From the NCBI GenBank assembly GCA_039194995.1, contig JBCCVR010000010.1:4274-68273 (forward strand): a DNA stretch of 64,000 nt, given 5' to 3'. Each line of letters begins with the position of its first letter. Position 1 is the first letter of the stretch. Below, piece after piece: positions 37,801-46,598 of this stretch. Both the position numbers and the translations under genes were made by a program. The notes beneath the pieces were generated by a model. The model had not been told where the DNA came from and searched no databases. It saw only the letters and a program-made list of their open reading frames with translations. Origin of the DNA: CCY15215 sp039194995. GTDB taxonomy: Bacteria > Cyanobacteriota > Cyanobacteriia > Cyanobacteriales > Spirulinaceae.

Positions 37801-39368
37801 AACTCCCTAAATATGCTATTCCCTCGGCATTCGTGCTGTTGTCGGAATTACCTCTCAACGTCCACGGCAAAATCGATCGCAACGGCTTACCCCAACCGGA
37901 AAAAGAACGCCCGGAAACTTTTGTCCCGCCCAAAACGGGATTAGAAGTGACCGTTGCCGAGATTTTTGCGAGTGTTTTAAATGAAGATCGCATCGGTCTT
38001 TATGATGACTTTTTTGAGTTGGGAGGACATTCCTTACTGGCGATGAAACTGTTAGCACGATTGCACTCTGCTTGCGGCGTGGAACTCGCGTTGGTGGATT
38101 TATTCGAGTCCCCGACGGTGGCGGGATTGGCGGCGCGAGTCGGATCCCTTCAGGGGGTCTCGACCGCCCAATCGCCCCTCAATTTAGATGAGGAAGTGGT
38201 ATTAGATCCCGCGATCGCCCCTCCCGATGGCTTGGCCTTTCAATGGATCGACGCACCCCAACAGGTATTTTTGAGCGGTGCAACTGGCTTTTTAGGAGCT
38301 TTTCTGTTAGTGGAACTGCTGCAAAATACGCCAGCAACGGTACATTGTCTGGTGCGGGGCGCGAATGAGGAAGTGGCTTGCCAACGGATTCAAGAGAATC
38401 TCGAATCCTATCAGTTATGGGAGGAACGTTTCCGCGATCGCTTGGTTGCCATTCCGGGAGATTTGTCCCAACCTCGCTTGGGCTTAACGCCCGATCGCTT
38501 TCAAGAATTGAGCGAGCGGATCGAGGTTATTTATCACAACGGTGCGTTCATTAATTCTCTTTATCCTTACAGTGCTTTTAAACCGAGTAATGTTTCGGGA
38601 ACCGAGGAGGTTTTGCGGCTGGCGACCCAAACCAAACTGAAAGCCGTTCACTTTATCTCTTCCTTGTCGGTGGTACAATCTGCGGCTTACCTCCATCGCG
38701 AAGCCGTATTGGAAACTGACGGCGATCGCTGGCAGGGCTTATTTAACGGTTACGCTCAGAGTAAATGGGTGGCCGAGAAAATTTGTCTACTGGCGCGATC
38801 GCGGGGGATTCCGGTCTCTATCTATCGGCCGGGGGTGATTTCGGGACATAGCAAAACGGGAGAGTGCAATACGCGAGACTTCCTGCATACCTTACTCAAA
38901 GGATTTATCGAACTGAAAAGCGCCCCCGATCTTGAAGCATTTTGGGATTTTACCCCCGTCGATTATGTAGCTCGCGGGATCGTTCATCTATCCCAAAAGG
39001 TCGAAAATGTTGGCAAAGTTTTCCATGTGAACAACCCCCAACCCATTCCTTTGAGTCACTTAATTGAGGTAATCGTTGCTTTTGGCTATCCCATCGAGAA
39101 AATGACTTACGAATCATGGCGATCTCATCTCGCTGGTTTTGTCAAACAGTCCCGCTCGAATCAATGGGATTCCTTGCTCCCTATTTTCCCAGAGCAGTTT
39201 TCCCCAGAACAACTGCAACTCTTAAAACTCAAATTTGACAGCCAAAATACCCTCCAAGGACTTGCGAATACCGCGATTACCTGTCCGAAGGTAGACCGTC
39301 AATTACTGGGAGTTTATCTCTCTTATTTGCGCGATCGCGGCTTTTTAACTGCCTCCCTCGCCCAATAA
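34854..39368 (+). CDS. NRPS: C-A-PCP-thioester reductase
   Basis: 1504 residues. Condensation domain (about 45-460) with HHIVSDAWS; adenylation (about 500-990) with AYIIYTSGSTGKPKG, NSYGPTEATV and TGDRV; PCP with ELGGHSLLA (Ser about 1060); C-terminal reductase (about 1135-1504) with the NAD(P) loop FLSGATGFLGAF and YAQSKWVAE. Pocket residues read by eye as D-T-E-D-I-G-S-V-V-K, acidic like codes for polar or basic residues; I do not assign a substrate. The reductase should release the chain as an aldehyde or alcohol. It overlaps the methyltransferase remnant by 4 bp. Confidence 0.92.
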   Translation: MTTYDLSQRIASLSPEKQALLRRRLQEQKKKQTETRSQKIPKRALSTSQSEKYPVSFAQQRMWFQERLSLKSAVSNNISTSLKINGSLQVPALNRALREIIRRHAILRTKLQTIDGELMQVIAPRIDWTLPIIDLRSLTPQEQDEKVRSLIAEQGGQPIDLERDWCWRTQLIQLGKTDHVLLLTLHHIVSDAWSFDIFFRELGTLYGAFAKEQPSPLPELPVQYVDFTLWQQEYFQGNVLATELEYWKRTLESAPDVLQLPSDRPRPPVISFQGRSLSFFLPKTLENGLRQLSQQAGTTLYTTLLAALQTLLFRYCREEDILVGSPIASRHQPEVEPLIGCFINTLVFRSDLSGNPSFRQLLDRVKNTVLGALAHQTIPFEMLVNELQPTRNIAYAPIFQVMLVLQNAFSSDNVALPGLNVRPMLHDNQTSQFDLTFLLVEEQNGLKGKLEYNTDLFDEATMVRMLGHFQTLLVGAIANPDLSLLELPLLTEPERQQLAAWHDTALPPSPTACIHHLFEARVRETPEAIAIVYEEEQITYRDLNRRANQFARYLQKQGIARESLVALCWERSPEMFVGLLGILKAGAAYIPLDPAYPPQRFQTILTDAQPEAIVTQTALAEKFSNLDATIILLDEAWETIALESPENPGIPVSPENLAYIIYTSGSTGKPKGVAIEHRSLVNFTEAAIEAYAITASDRILQFATIGFDTAVEEIFPCLTCGATLILRTERLLSSMSGFLTACRDWQLTVLDLPTAFWHQMVTEMSMDKLELPASLRLVIIGGEKANRDRLALWQQQVSSSVRLVNSYGPTEATVVTTVIDLSDLSLDALGGRELPIGRGIRNTLTRVLDPLLQPVPLGIPGELYIGGAGLARGYLNRPDLTEQAFIADPFCEGARLYKTGDRVCYREDGNLEFLGRIDNQVKIRGFRIEVGEIEVVLSQHPDVRTTVVVPRDLDGDLQLVGYVVPEPHRTPTSLQLRRFLEAQLPKYAIPSAFVLLSELPLNVHGKIDRNGLPQPEKERPETFVPPKTGLEVTVAEIFASVLNEDRIGLYDDFFELGGHSLLAMKLLARLHSACGVELALVDLFESPTVAGLAARVGSLQGVSTAQSPLNLDEEVVLDPAIAPPDGLAFQWIDAPQQVFLSGATGFLGAFLLVELLQNTPATVHCLVRGANEEVACQRIQENLESYQLWEERFRDRLVAIPGDLSQPRLGLTPDRFQELSERIEVIYHNGAFINSLYPYSAFKPSNVSGTEEVLRLATQTKLKAVHFISSLSVVQSAAYLHREAVLETDGDRWQGLFNGYAQSKWVAEKICLLARSRGIPVSIYRPGVISGHSKTGECNTRDFLHTLLKGFIELKSAPDLEAFWDFTPVDYVARGIVHLSQKVENVGKVFHVNNPQPIPLSHLIEVIVAFGYPIEKMTYESWRSHLAGFVKQSRSNQWDSLLPIFPEQFSPEQLQLLKLKFDSQNTLQGLANTAITCPKVDRQLLGVYLSYLRDRGFLTASLAQ

Positions 39369-39412
39369 TTACACCGTTCATTCATCCTCTTATTCATTCG
39401 GAGAAATTCATC

Positions 39413-41077
39413 ATGACTGCGGACAAAACCAAACAATTTGATGTCATTATTATCGGCTCTGGCTTAGCCGGAACCCTCTTAGCAACAGTTCTCGCCCGAC
39501 ATAATGTTAAAGTTGCCGTCATCGATAAAAACGTCCATCCTCGGTTTGCGATCGGCGAAGCCATGACTCCCGATACGGATCTGATGATGACCATTCTCAG
39601 CCATCAATATTCCGTCCCTGAAATCGATCATCTCAGTTCCTTTGAGAAAATTTGCGAACATATTTCTCCTTCTGCTTGCGGGTTAAAGCGATCCTTTAAC
39701 TTTATGTATCATCGAAAAGGAGAGCAACAAATCTTAGCAGAGACGAATAAAACAGGCGTTGAGCCGAGCAGTCATTTATTTCGACAAAACATCGATCTTT
39801 ATATGCTCAAGGTAGCGAGAAAATATGGTGTTGAAGTTTTTGAAAATACGACCATCTCAGATTTAGAGATCGACTCGGAAGGCGTTCGAGTCGATCTGAA
39901 AGGTGGAGAAGTCTTTACTGCTAACTACATCGTTGATGCTAGCGGTTACAATTCTCTCTTGAGCCGTAAATTAAATTTACGAGAAACGCCCACTCGTTTT
40001 AAGACCCAATCCCGGAGCATTTTTACTCATATGACGGGAGTAAAACATTACGACGATTGCCTTGCGAATGGGAAAGAGGGAGATGGATTGCTCTGGCATG
40101 AAGGAACGCTTCATCATATCTTTGATGGGGGTTGGATGTGGGTTATTCCCTTTAACAATCACGAAAAATCGGATAATCCTATTTGTAGTGTTGGCGTAAA
40201 TTTTGATACTCGTAAATTTCCGAAAACTGAGGCATCTGCCGCAGACGAGTTCAAAGACTTTCTCGCGAAACATCCCGGTATTGCCGTTCAATTCGAGAAT
40301 GCCAATCCGGTTCGTAACTGGATTTCAACGGGTCGCTTACAATATTCTTCTCATTCTTGTACGGGAGAGCGGTATTATCTTCTTCCTCATGCAACGGGAT
40401 TTATCGATCCGCTCTACTCATTCGGTTTGGTGAATAGCTGCACCATTATTATTCCTTTAGCAGCAAGGCTCATGAAATCCTTATCAACTCAGGATTATTC
40501 TGTCGAACCTTTTCTAGAGTTGGAACAATTGCAGCAAAAACTGCTCGATTATAATGACGATCTCGTGAACTGTTCCTATATCTCTTTTGCCAGTTTCGAT
40601 CTTTGGGATGCTTGGCGACGCATCTGGATCCTCGGCAGTTTCATGCGGCAAACCAAAGCAGGAGTGAGCAAGAAACTGAAAATTGCGGCTGGTAAAGCTG
40701 AAGAATTAGCTCAATTCAAAGATAATGACGATCTGGATAGTCTCACTCCAAGTTATGAGGGTTTGGGGGATGATTTCTTCCAAAAGGCAACCTATACTGT
40801 CGAACAAGTGGAAGCAGGATTGCTTTCTCCTGATGAAGCAGCAAAGCGTTTACTCTCTCTCATCAATTCAATTGATTTTCTACCCGAGAATTTCTATCAA
40901 TTGGGAGATGTTTCCCGGAAACACATCGACATCGCGTCAGATTTTGCTCGCTCAGAACATTCTCGTTTTATGTCTTGGGTCAAAACCTCGTCAAAACCAG
41001 AAGTGAAAAAGTATTTTGACTATAGCGTGGAGGACTTATTAGCCGCGATCGAGCATACGGCTGCCATGAGCGCATAA
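39413..41077 (+). CDS. Flavin-dependent halogenase-like monooxygenase
   Basis: 554 residues, FAD-dependent. N-terminal dinucleotide loop VIIGSGLAGTLLATVLARH, the GEAMTPDTD segment, DASGYNSLLSR (flavin-binding region), and WMWVIP (about 240-245), matching the WxWxIP motif of flavin halogenases; then RYYLLPHATGFIDPLYSFG. A C-terminal helical extension follows. The enzyme is downstream of the NRPS on the same strand with a 44-bp gap, so a phenol (salicyl) target is likely. Halogenation versus simple hydroxylation cannot be settled by motif alone. Confidence 0.75.
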   Translation: MTADKTKQFDVIIIGSGLAGTLLATVLARHNVKVAVIDKNVHPRFAIGEAMTPDTDLMMTILSHQYSVPEIDHLSSFEKICEHISPSACGLKRSFNFMYHRKGEQQILAETNKTGVEPSSHLFRQNIDLYMLKVARKYGVEVFENTTISDLEIDSEGVRVDLKGGEVFTANYIVDASGYNSLLSRKLNLRETPTRFKTQSRSIFTHMTGVKHYDDCLANGKEGDGLLWHEGTLHHIFDGGWMWVIPFNNHEKSDNPICSVGVNFDTRKFPKTEASAADEFKDFLAKHPGIAVQFENANPVRNWISTGRLQYSSHSCTGERYYLLPHATGFIDPLYSFGLVNSCTIIIPLAARLMKSLSTQDYSVEPFLELEQLQQKLLDYNDDLVNCSYISFASFDLWDAWRRIWILGSFMRQTKAGVSKKLKIAAGKAEELAQFKDNDDLDSLTPSYEGLGDDFFQKATYTVEQVEAGLLSPDEAAKRLLSLINSIDFLPENFYQLGDVSRKHIDIASDFARSEHSRFMSWVKTSSKPEVKKYFDYSVEDLLAAIEHTAAMSA

Positions 41078-41215
41078 TATAGCACTGGGGAATAGGGAGT
41101 AAGGAATAGCAAGTTATATCAAATCCGGATAATTGCTCGCACTTAGGCTTGCCCATCAAAATCCTTCTCCCTCTACTTCCTCAAATATATTAGAGCTACT
41201 GAATTTTAGAGAAAA

Positions 41216-41905
41216 ATGAAATATGGATTTCTCTTTTTCACTTTGAGTATTGTTCTCAGTCTCGGTATTGGACAATTTCCCGATCTACAATGGCTGTTAA
41301 TTTGGTTGAGTTTGGATTTTCTTTGGGTCGGGGGTGCCTATCTGAGATTGGGCGCTCAAATGTTGGGAAAGCGATCGCGCGGTCAAATTGCGATCGCACC
41401 CCTCATTTTTTTAATGCCCTATTTCTTATTAACTTGGCTTGTTTGGCGAATGCAAACCGTTTTAAGTCGAGAAGATGCCTGTACGGAAATTATTCCAGGA
41501 GTCTGGCTGGGTCGTAGACTATCAGCAACAGAACTCCCCAATCATATCAATGTAATCGTCGATTTAACGGCTGAATTTTCAGAACCCGAAGAAATTAGAG
41601 CAGGAAGAGATTATATTTGCGTTCCTATTTTAGATGGTTTTATTCCTCGCGATCGCATTTTTGACAAGCTCATTCACAATCTTTCATCGCAGACAGGTAA
41701 TATCTACATTCATTGCGCCCTCGGTCACGGACGTTCTGCAATGGTTATGGCCGCATTGCTACAAGCTAAAGGTCAAGTTACAACAGTCGAAGAAGCAGAA
41801 GACTTTATCTCGAAACTTCGACCCCATATTCGGTTAAATTATCCTCAAAAACAACTATTAAAACGATTTTTTCTCTCTTCAAGCTCATGCGCTCGTATTG
41901 AATGA
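41216..41905 (+). CDS. Membrane-anchored dual-specificity phosphatase
   Basis: 229 residues. Hydrophobic N-terminal segments (about 5-20, 24-42 and 62-80) precede a cysteine-based phosphatase domain with the signature HCALGHGRSAM (C-x5-R, Cys about 166) and a general-acid Asp upstream, probably in VPILDGFIPRD. It would be anchored in the membrane with the catalytic domain in the cytoplasm. Substrate is unknown. It lies between the biosynthetic locus and the injection system and may belong to neither. Confidence 0.85.
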   Translation: MKYGFLFFTLSIVLSLGIGQFPDLQWLLIWLSLDFLWVGGAYLRLGAQMLGKRSRGQIAIAPLIFLMPYFLLTWLVWRMQTVLSREDACTEIIPGVWLGRRLSATELPNHINVIVDLTAEFSEPEEIRAGRDYICVPILDGFIPRDRIFDKLIHNLSSQTGNIYIHCALGHGRSAMVMAALLQAKGQVTTVEEAEDFISKLRPHIRLNYPQKQLLKRFFLSSSSCARIE

Positions 41906-41917
41906 TAATTCCTATAC

Positions 41918-43186
41918 TCAATCTTCTTCTAAAATTAAATTTGGTCCCGAATAGCCTTGGGAATTAGAAATTAAAGGACTTTCTGCACCATCAATTTGTA
42001 CGCGAATTAAATAATTACCGGGATCGAGATTGCGGAGGCGAAAATGGAGTTCTCGGGTGTCTCGATCGCGTCGCTGCGATCGCAAAATCGTACTCGTCCC
42101 ATCTTCAGTCCGATTGAGCAACAAAAAGACCCGTTGTTCCAAACTGACTAAAATATTAACATTAACAATCGCGGTTAAAAACTCTTCTTCCCCATCCTCA
42201 GATTCCTCTCGTTCTATTCTGGGTTCTCCTTCAACTTGAGGACAGAGAATAATCGGAAACGTATTGGAGATTCCCCGAGACGTTTTGGGGGGCAATATTT
42301 TGTTAGTATCTGGGTCTATTTTTTCAGGGACGATGGTACTATCGGCAACAATTTGCAAACTTTGTACTCCCGATCGCAACTGTTCGGTATCGGGAGAGAG
42401 TTGCAGGTGAATTTCTGTATCTTCCACGAGATCGGGCGTGAGAGAAATATTGCCAATTTGGACGGAGATGCGATCGCCGCGAAACTCTCGACCCTGAATC
42501 TTAATCTTACTATTGACAAAAATCGTCGGATTGTTTTTGTCAAAAGATTCGACCGTTTCAACGATAGGACGAGAAACGGCAATTCCAAATTGAGGAGTCC
42601 GCACGGGTAACGCCGCTTTACCTGCTCTCTCTCCTTGAATTAAAATCGCCGTCGCTTGATAGGCAAAAGATAAAGAATAGGGAATTTGAAAAAAGATCGA
42701 CCAGATGCGCGAGAGTTCTTCCGCCGTCATCATTGCCGGGATAAACTTCACTAATTGTACTTGGTCGGCGAGGGTCGAATTGCGTAAAAAAGACCAACTG
42801 GATCCCGCTAAAGTGGAGCGGATCGCGTCCGGCGTAATGATGGGACGATCCACTAAAGCGCGTACCGTACTCCCTAACAATCTTTGGGGTTCTAGTTCTA
42901 ATTCATTACCATAAAATGTGAGTAAATAGTGCAAATCTAGCCCCGCCTGTCCGTGTTTAATCAGATCTCCTTTAGGACGGCGCGTTCTGAGATCGGCATT
43001 GCGCCATGCCGGGTTGGGGGTTGCTTGATAGAGATAAATATTAATTCCTGCCTTGGGAGGACTGCCACCCGCGCGATCGGGTCTTGCCGTCGTTACCGTT
43101 GCACCGGGTAAATCTTCGCGAATTTCCTCGAGTAAAATTTTTTGTAGGACAGCGGTAACGGTTGCAATAGCGAGATGATTGCTCAT
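41918..43186 (-). CDS. DUF4255 (Pvc16-type) injection-system cap protein
   Basis: 422 residues. The N-terminal 200 residues match DUF4255 (TAVLQKILLEEI, INIYLYQATPNPAWRN, GLDLHYLLTFYG), the conserved core of Pvc16/Afp16 tail-terminator proteins of contractile injection systems. The C-terminal half contains Ig-like or beta-sandwich repeats. It is transcribed divergently from the sheath gene. By homology it caps the sheath-tube end; the C-terminal extension is longer than in Photorhabdus Pvc16 and may link to the membrane or cell wall (inference). Confidence 0.85.
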   Translation of the reverse strand: MSNHLAIATVTAVLQKILLEEIREDLPGATVTTARPDRAGGSPPKAGINIYLYQATPNPAWRNADLRTRRPKGDLIKHGQAGLDLHYLLTFYGNELELEPQRLLGSTVRALVDRPIITPDAIRSTLAGSSWSFLRNSTLADQVQLVKFIPAMMTAEELSRIWSIFFQIPYSLSFAYQATAILIQGERAGKAALPVRTPQFGIAVSRPIVETVESFDKNNPTIFVNSKIKIQGREFRGDRISVQIGNISLTPDLVEDTEIHLQLSPDTEQLRSGVQSLQIVADSTIVPEKIDPDTNKILPPKTSRGISNTFPIILCPQVEGEPRIEREESEDGEEEFLTAIVNVNILVSLEQRVFLLLNRTEDGTSTILRSQRRDRDTRELHFRLRNLDPGNYLIRVQIDGAESPLISNSQGYSGPNLILEED

Positions 43187-43306
43187 GGGGTTGGACGGTT
43201 GAAAATAGCGGAAAGTAACAAAAAATTAAGTGAATTGCGCGGGCAACTTTTCGAGAGCTTGGGATATGATATAGCCTAGTAAGCAACTCAAACAGACATT
43301 GCTATT

Positions 43307-45055
43307 ATGGCTCGTTTAGATTATTCCGCTCCCGGGGTTTATGTCGAGGAAATGAACCGAGGCAGTCGCCCCATTGAAGGAGTGAATATGAGCGTCGCGG
43401 GTTTTGTCGGTTTTACCGAAGACGTGCGCGGCGATGCTCGACTCTTTGAACCTAAACTAATTACAGATTGGAATCAATATGTGGAATCCTTCGGAAAGAT
43501 TGGTTCCGATGGATTTACGGATTTTGGTGCCTATCTCCCTTTTGCCGTGCGGGGATGGTTCGAAAATGGCGGCGGACGGTGTTGGGTGGTGAGTATCGGC
43601 ACTCAGTTACCCACCTCGGATAAACCCAAACCAGAGGCGATCCCTACCCAAGTGGTGACGGCGGGACGGCGTGCTTGTTTGGAGTTTAAATTTAAGACCG
43701 CTTCTGATTCATCCAAAAACGGAGCTTTGGCGAAAACGGGTAAGGGGACAGTAGCACCAACCCCTTCAAGCGAGATCTCGCGCGATCGCATTCAAGTCGT
43801 TGTCGAACCAGATACGCCCGATCCAACTAAAGGTGATGATGAAGACGGGCCCTTCGACACGGGAGAATATTTTCAGGTCACTCTCAAACAGAGAGGGGAA
43901 ACGGTTGAGGGACCCTACCGCCATCTGTCGATGGATGAAAACACCCAAGAAGGGACGTATGTGGAAACTGCGTTGAAAGAATCGGAATTTATCGAGGCGA
44001 TCGATATTTCCGGACGAGAAGGAAATGCTAGAGGTTCGGCATTATCCCGACGACCTGCCAATGGTTCTTGCGAAGTGGTTCCGCCTTTGGAAGTCTATCC
44101 CACTAAAAAACTTTTCCCCAAGATGTATGGGGATCAAAGGAGACGGACGGGAGTACAAGGACTCTTTGAAATTGATGAAATTTCCACCGTTGCCTGTCCG
44201 GATCTGATGCTGGCTTATCAAAGCGGAATGCTGAACCTCGAGCAGGTTCACGGCATTATGGAGGTCATGATTACCAACTGCGAACAGTCTACCTATCGCA
44301 TGGTAGTTCTCGATCCTCCTCCTGTAAAAGCCAACGATCCCGACGGATTGCCTGTTTCCCCAGAACAAAGCAAGCCGGAAGATATCTCCTACTGGTTGCG
44401 CGATTGGGGTCGCCGTTCCATGTTTGCCGCCATCTACTACCCTTGGATTAAAGTGCCGAATCCTAGAGCCAATGGTGCGGGAATTTTTGTGCCGCCCTGC
44501 GGTCACATGATGGGAGTGTGGTGCAATACCGATGAAACTCGCGGCGTTCACAAAGCTCCTGCTAACGTTACTCCTCGAGGAGTCGTCAGTCTGGCTTACG
44601 ATACCAACTTCCGGGAACAAGAATTATTGAACCCGATGGGAATCAATTGCCTGCGCAAATTCCCCGATCGCGGCATTCGCATTTGGGGCGCGAGAACCCT
44701 CGTAGAAAAAGATATGACAGAATGGCGTTATATCAGCGTGCGCCGTCTGATGAGTTATATCGAGCGATCGATTCAAGACGGTACCCAATGGGCGGTTTTT
44801 GAACCCAATGATGAAGATTTGTGGGCGAGAGTCACCCGCACGGTGAGCAATTTTCTCGAACGCATTTGGCGAGATGGGGCATTATTTGGATCTTCTCCCG
44901 AACAAGCCTTTTATGTTAAATGTAATGAGGAATTAAATCCCCCCGAAACGATGATTTTGGGTCGCTTATACGTCGAGGTTGGCGTTTGTCCGGTGCGTCC
45001 GGCGGAATTTATTATTTTCCGCATTAGTCAATGGTCCCCCAATGAGGATCGCTAG
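43307..45055 (+). CDS. Contractile tail sheath protein
   Basis: 582 residues with the phage-tail-sheath start LDYSAPGVYVEEMNRGSRPIEGV and the conserved C-terminal IWGARTLVEKDMTEWRYISVRRLMSYIERSI and VKCNEELNPPE segments. It forms the contractile outer cylinder that drives the inner tube on firing. Between about 105 and 250 is a lineage-specific insertion (KFKTASDSSKNG and PDTPDPTKGDDEDG). It is first in a run of co-directional eCIS genes. A 39-bp spacer precedes the first tube protein. Confidence 0.95.
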   Translation: MARLDYSAPGVYVEEMNRGSRPIEGVNMSVAGFVGFTEDVRGDARLFEPKLITDWNQYVESFGKIGSDGFTDFGAYLPFAVRGWFENGGGRCWVVSIGTQLPTSDKPKPEAIPTQVVTAGRRACLEFKFKTASDSSKNGALAKTGKGTVAPTPSSEISRDRIQVVVEPDTPDPTKGDDEDGPFDTGEYFQVTLKQRGETVEGPYRHLSMDENTQEGTYVETALKESEFIEAIDISGREGNARGSALSRRPANGSCEVVPPLEVYPTKKLFPKMYGDQRRRTGVQGLFEIDEISTVACPDLMLAYQSGMLNLEQVHGIMEVMITNCEQSTYRMVVLDPPPVKANDPDGLPVSPEQSKPEDISYWLRDWGRRSMFAAIYYPWIKVPNPRANGAGIFVPPCGHMMGVWCNTDETRGVHKAPANVTPRGVVSLAYDTNFREQELLNPMGINCLRKFPDRGIRIWGARTLVEKDMTEWRYISVRRLMSYIERSIQDGTQWAVFEPNDEDLWARVTRTVSNFLERIWRDGALFGSSPEQAFYVKCNEELNPPETMILGRLYVEVGVCPVRPAEFIIFRISQWSPNEDR

Positions 45056-45093
45056 GTTAGTTTGGTTCAATTATTTTCCAAAGGAGTATAACG

Positions 45094-45558
45094 ATGGCTG
45101 AGGCTGAATTACTGACAGGTTGTCGCTTTTATTTTGAAGCGGACGGGGTTTCTGAGAAGCAAATTCTCGAAGTTTCCGGGTTATCGGTAGAGTCTCCCCC
45201 GGCTGGAGATGGGGGCGTTTTTGGCTCTGGGAAAGGCGGCGCAAAAACCCGTCAAGCAACCCCAACTAGCGAAAAGTTTACCCACGTTTCTGTTAAATTA
45301 GTGGCAACGACGGATAAAGACTTGTACGAATGGTACAAAAATTGTAATACCAATGATGCGGGTGCTTCCAATTGGGCATCCAATCGGAAAGCGGCATCAG
45401 TGAGTGCTTACGATCAAGCCGGTTCGATGAAAGCGCGCTGGGAAATCGTCCAAGCATACCCTTGCAAGTACGAAGGTCCCACGTTTACGGCGGGTGATTC
45501 GAATATGGCGAATGAATCCCTCGAGTTAGTTCACGAAGGCATCAAACGAGTTCAATAG
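45094..45558 (+). CDS. Tail tube protein 1 (gp19-like)
   Basis: 154 residues of the T4 gp19/Pvc1 tube family. The core SGLSVESPPAGDGG region, VSVKLVATTDKDLYEWYKNC and WEIVQAYPCKYEGPTFTAG show the alternating strand pattern of hexameric tube rings. It begins 39 bp after the sheath gene with a good GGAG ribosome-binding site. One of three tube paralogues here. It probably stacks to form the main inner tube. Confidence 0.93.
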   Translation: MAEAELLTGCRFYFEADGVSEKQILEVSGLSVESPPAGDGGVFGSGKGGAKTRQATPTSEKFTHVSVKLVATTDKDLYEWYKNCNTNDAGASNWASNRKAASVSAYDQAGSMKARWEIVQAYPCKYEGPTFTAGDSNMANESLELVHEGIKRVQ

Positions 45559-45670
45559 TCTCATTTGAATCGACCGAAAATCGTGCTTTTTTTCTGCTTC
45601 ATTCTTATTTTTACCTACTTTGTTTCGCGCTTCTGGAATTGTTTGTTCTTGTTTGTTCTTGTTAAAAAAT

Positions 45671-45746
45671 GTAGGTTGGGTTGAGACAACAAAACTCAAC
45701 ACCGTTAATTATTGTTGAGATTTTGCGATCGCAAAACCCAACCTAC
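45671..45746. repeat. 76-bp MITE-like inverted repeat
   Basis: The 12-bp terminal inverted repeats read GTAGGTTGGGTT and AACCCAACCTAC, with internal complementary stretches. It sits in the gap between two tube genes. GTAGGTTGGGTT-type elements are common in cyanobacteria. No protein is encoded. Confidence 0.85.
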
Positions 45747-45777
45747 TTGCTATAGTTCGGATTCGCAAAAATAAATA

Positions 45778-46257
45778 ATGTCTAATTTTACAGAAATCCT
45801 CATAGCCAGTCGCTTTTATCTAGAGTTAAAGCTGGATAATGGTGACGATACCGTTGATGCAACCTTTTTGGAATGTCAGGGATTCGAGCGCACTCAAGAA
45901 GTAATTAAGTACGCAGAAGTCACCCCAAAAAAATGGGGAAAATCTAAAAAGGGGCGCAATATTCATACTAAAGTCCCCGGTGTTGCCGATGCAGGAAATA
46001 TAATCTTAAAGCGAGGGATGACCAATTCAACGACCTTGTGGAAATGGTTTGATGCCGTAGAACAAGGAAATTGGGCAAAACAAATGCGAGACGGATCTTT
46101 AGCGATTTACGATCAATCCGGAGAAGAAAAAGCTCGATTTGAGTTCCAAGGCGCTTGGCCGAGTCGCTATAAAGTGAGTGATGTCAGCGCCAGCAGCAGC
46201 GATATTGAAATCGAGGAGCTAGAATTAGCGGTGGAAACATTTAAGCGGATAAAATAG
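45778..46257 (+). CDS. Tail tube protein 2 (gp19-like)
   Basis: 159 residues of the tube family, beginning with ILIASRFYLELKLDN and containing ECQGFERTQEVI, GNIILKRGMTNSTTLWKWFD and the C-terminal EIEELELAVETFKRIK. The sequence differs strongly from tube 1, as expected if it forms a different ring layer, for example the baseplate-proximal initiator ring (Pvc5-type), which is inference. A 219-bp gap with a MITE-like repeat separates it from tube 1. Confidence 0.92.
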   Translation: MSNFTEILIASRFYLELKLDNGDDTVDATFLECQGFERTQEVIKYAEVTPKKWGKSKKGRNIHTKVPGVADAGNIILKRGMTNSTTLWKWFDAVEQGNWAKQMRDGSLAIYDQSGEEKARFEFQGAWPSRYKVSDVSASSSDIEIEELELAVETFKRIK

Positions 46258-46265
46258 GGTAATTT

Positions 46266-46556
46266 ATGCAGCTTGAATTTGAGTTTACGTTACCGACGGG
46301 CTATCTCGATCGCGAGGGCATTTTACATCGTAAAGGAGTCATGCGGCGATCGCGGGCCTTAGATGAAATCGAACCCCTCAAAGATCCCAAAGTCCAAGAC
46401 AATCCCGCTTATTCAACCATCGTTATTTTAGCGCGAACGATCACCCAATTGGGCGCATTAGAGGAAATTACCCCAGAAATCATTGAAGCCCTGTTTGCAG
46501 ACGATCTTAACTATTTACATCAGTTTTATCGCCAGATTAACGGCTTAGAGGATTAA
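46266..46556 (+). CDS. gp41-like tail assembly protein
   Basis: 96 residues resembling the phage tail assembly chaperone/gp41 family (ELEFTLPTGYLDREGILHRKG-type start, ITPEIIEALFADDLNYL end). In Mu-like phages and eCIS clusters this gene often follows the tube gene. It starts 8 bp after tube protein 2, so it is translated from the same message. Confidence 0.75.
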   Translation: MQLEFEFTLPTGYLDREGILHRKGVMRRSRALDEIEPLKDPKVQDNPAYSTIVILARTITQLGALEEITPEIIEALFADDLNYLHQFYRQINGLED

Positions 46557-46598
46557 TGCTTTCCTTGCTCATTTTAGAATAGTTTCTCAGATATTATT

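Noticed and set aside
45671..45746. Insertion sequence
   Set aside because: Too short and without a transposase; a MITE-like element at most.
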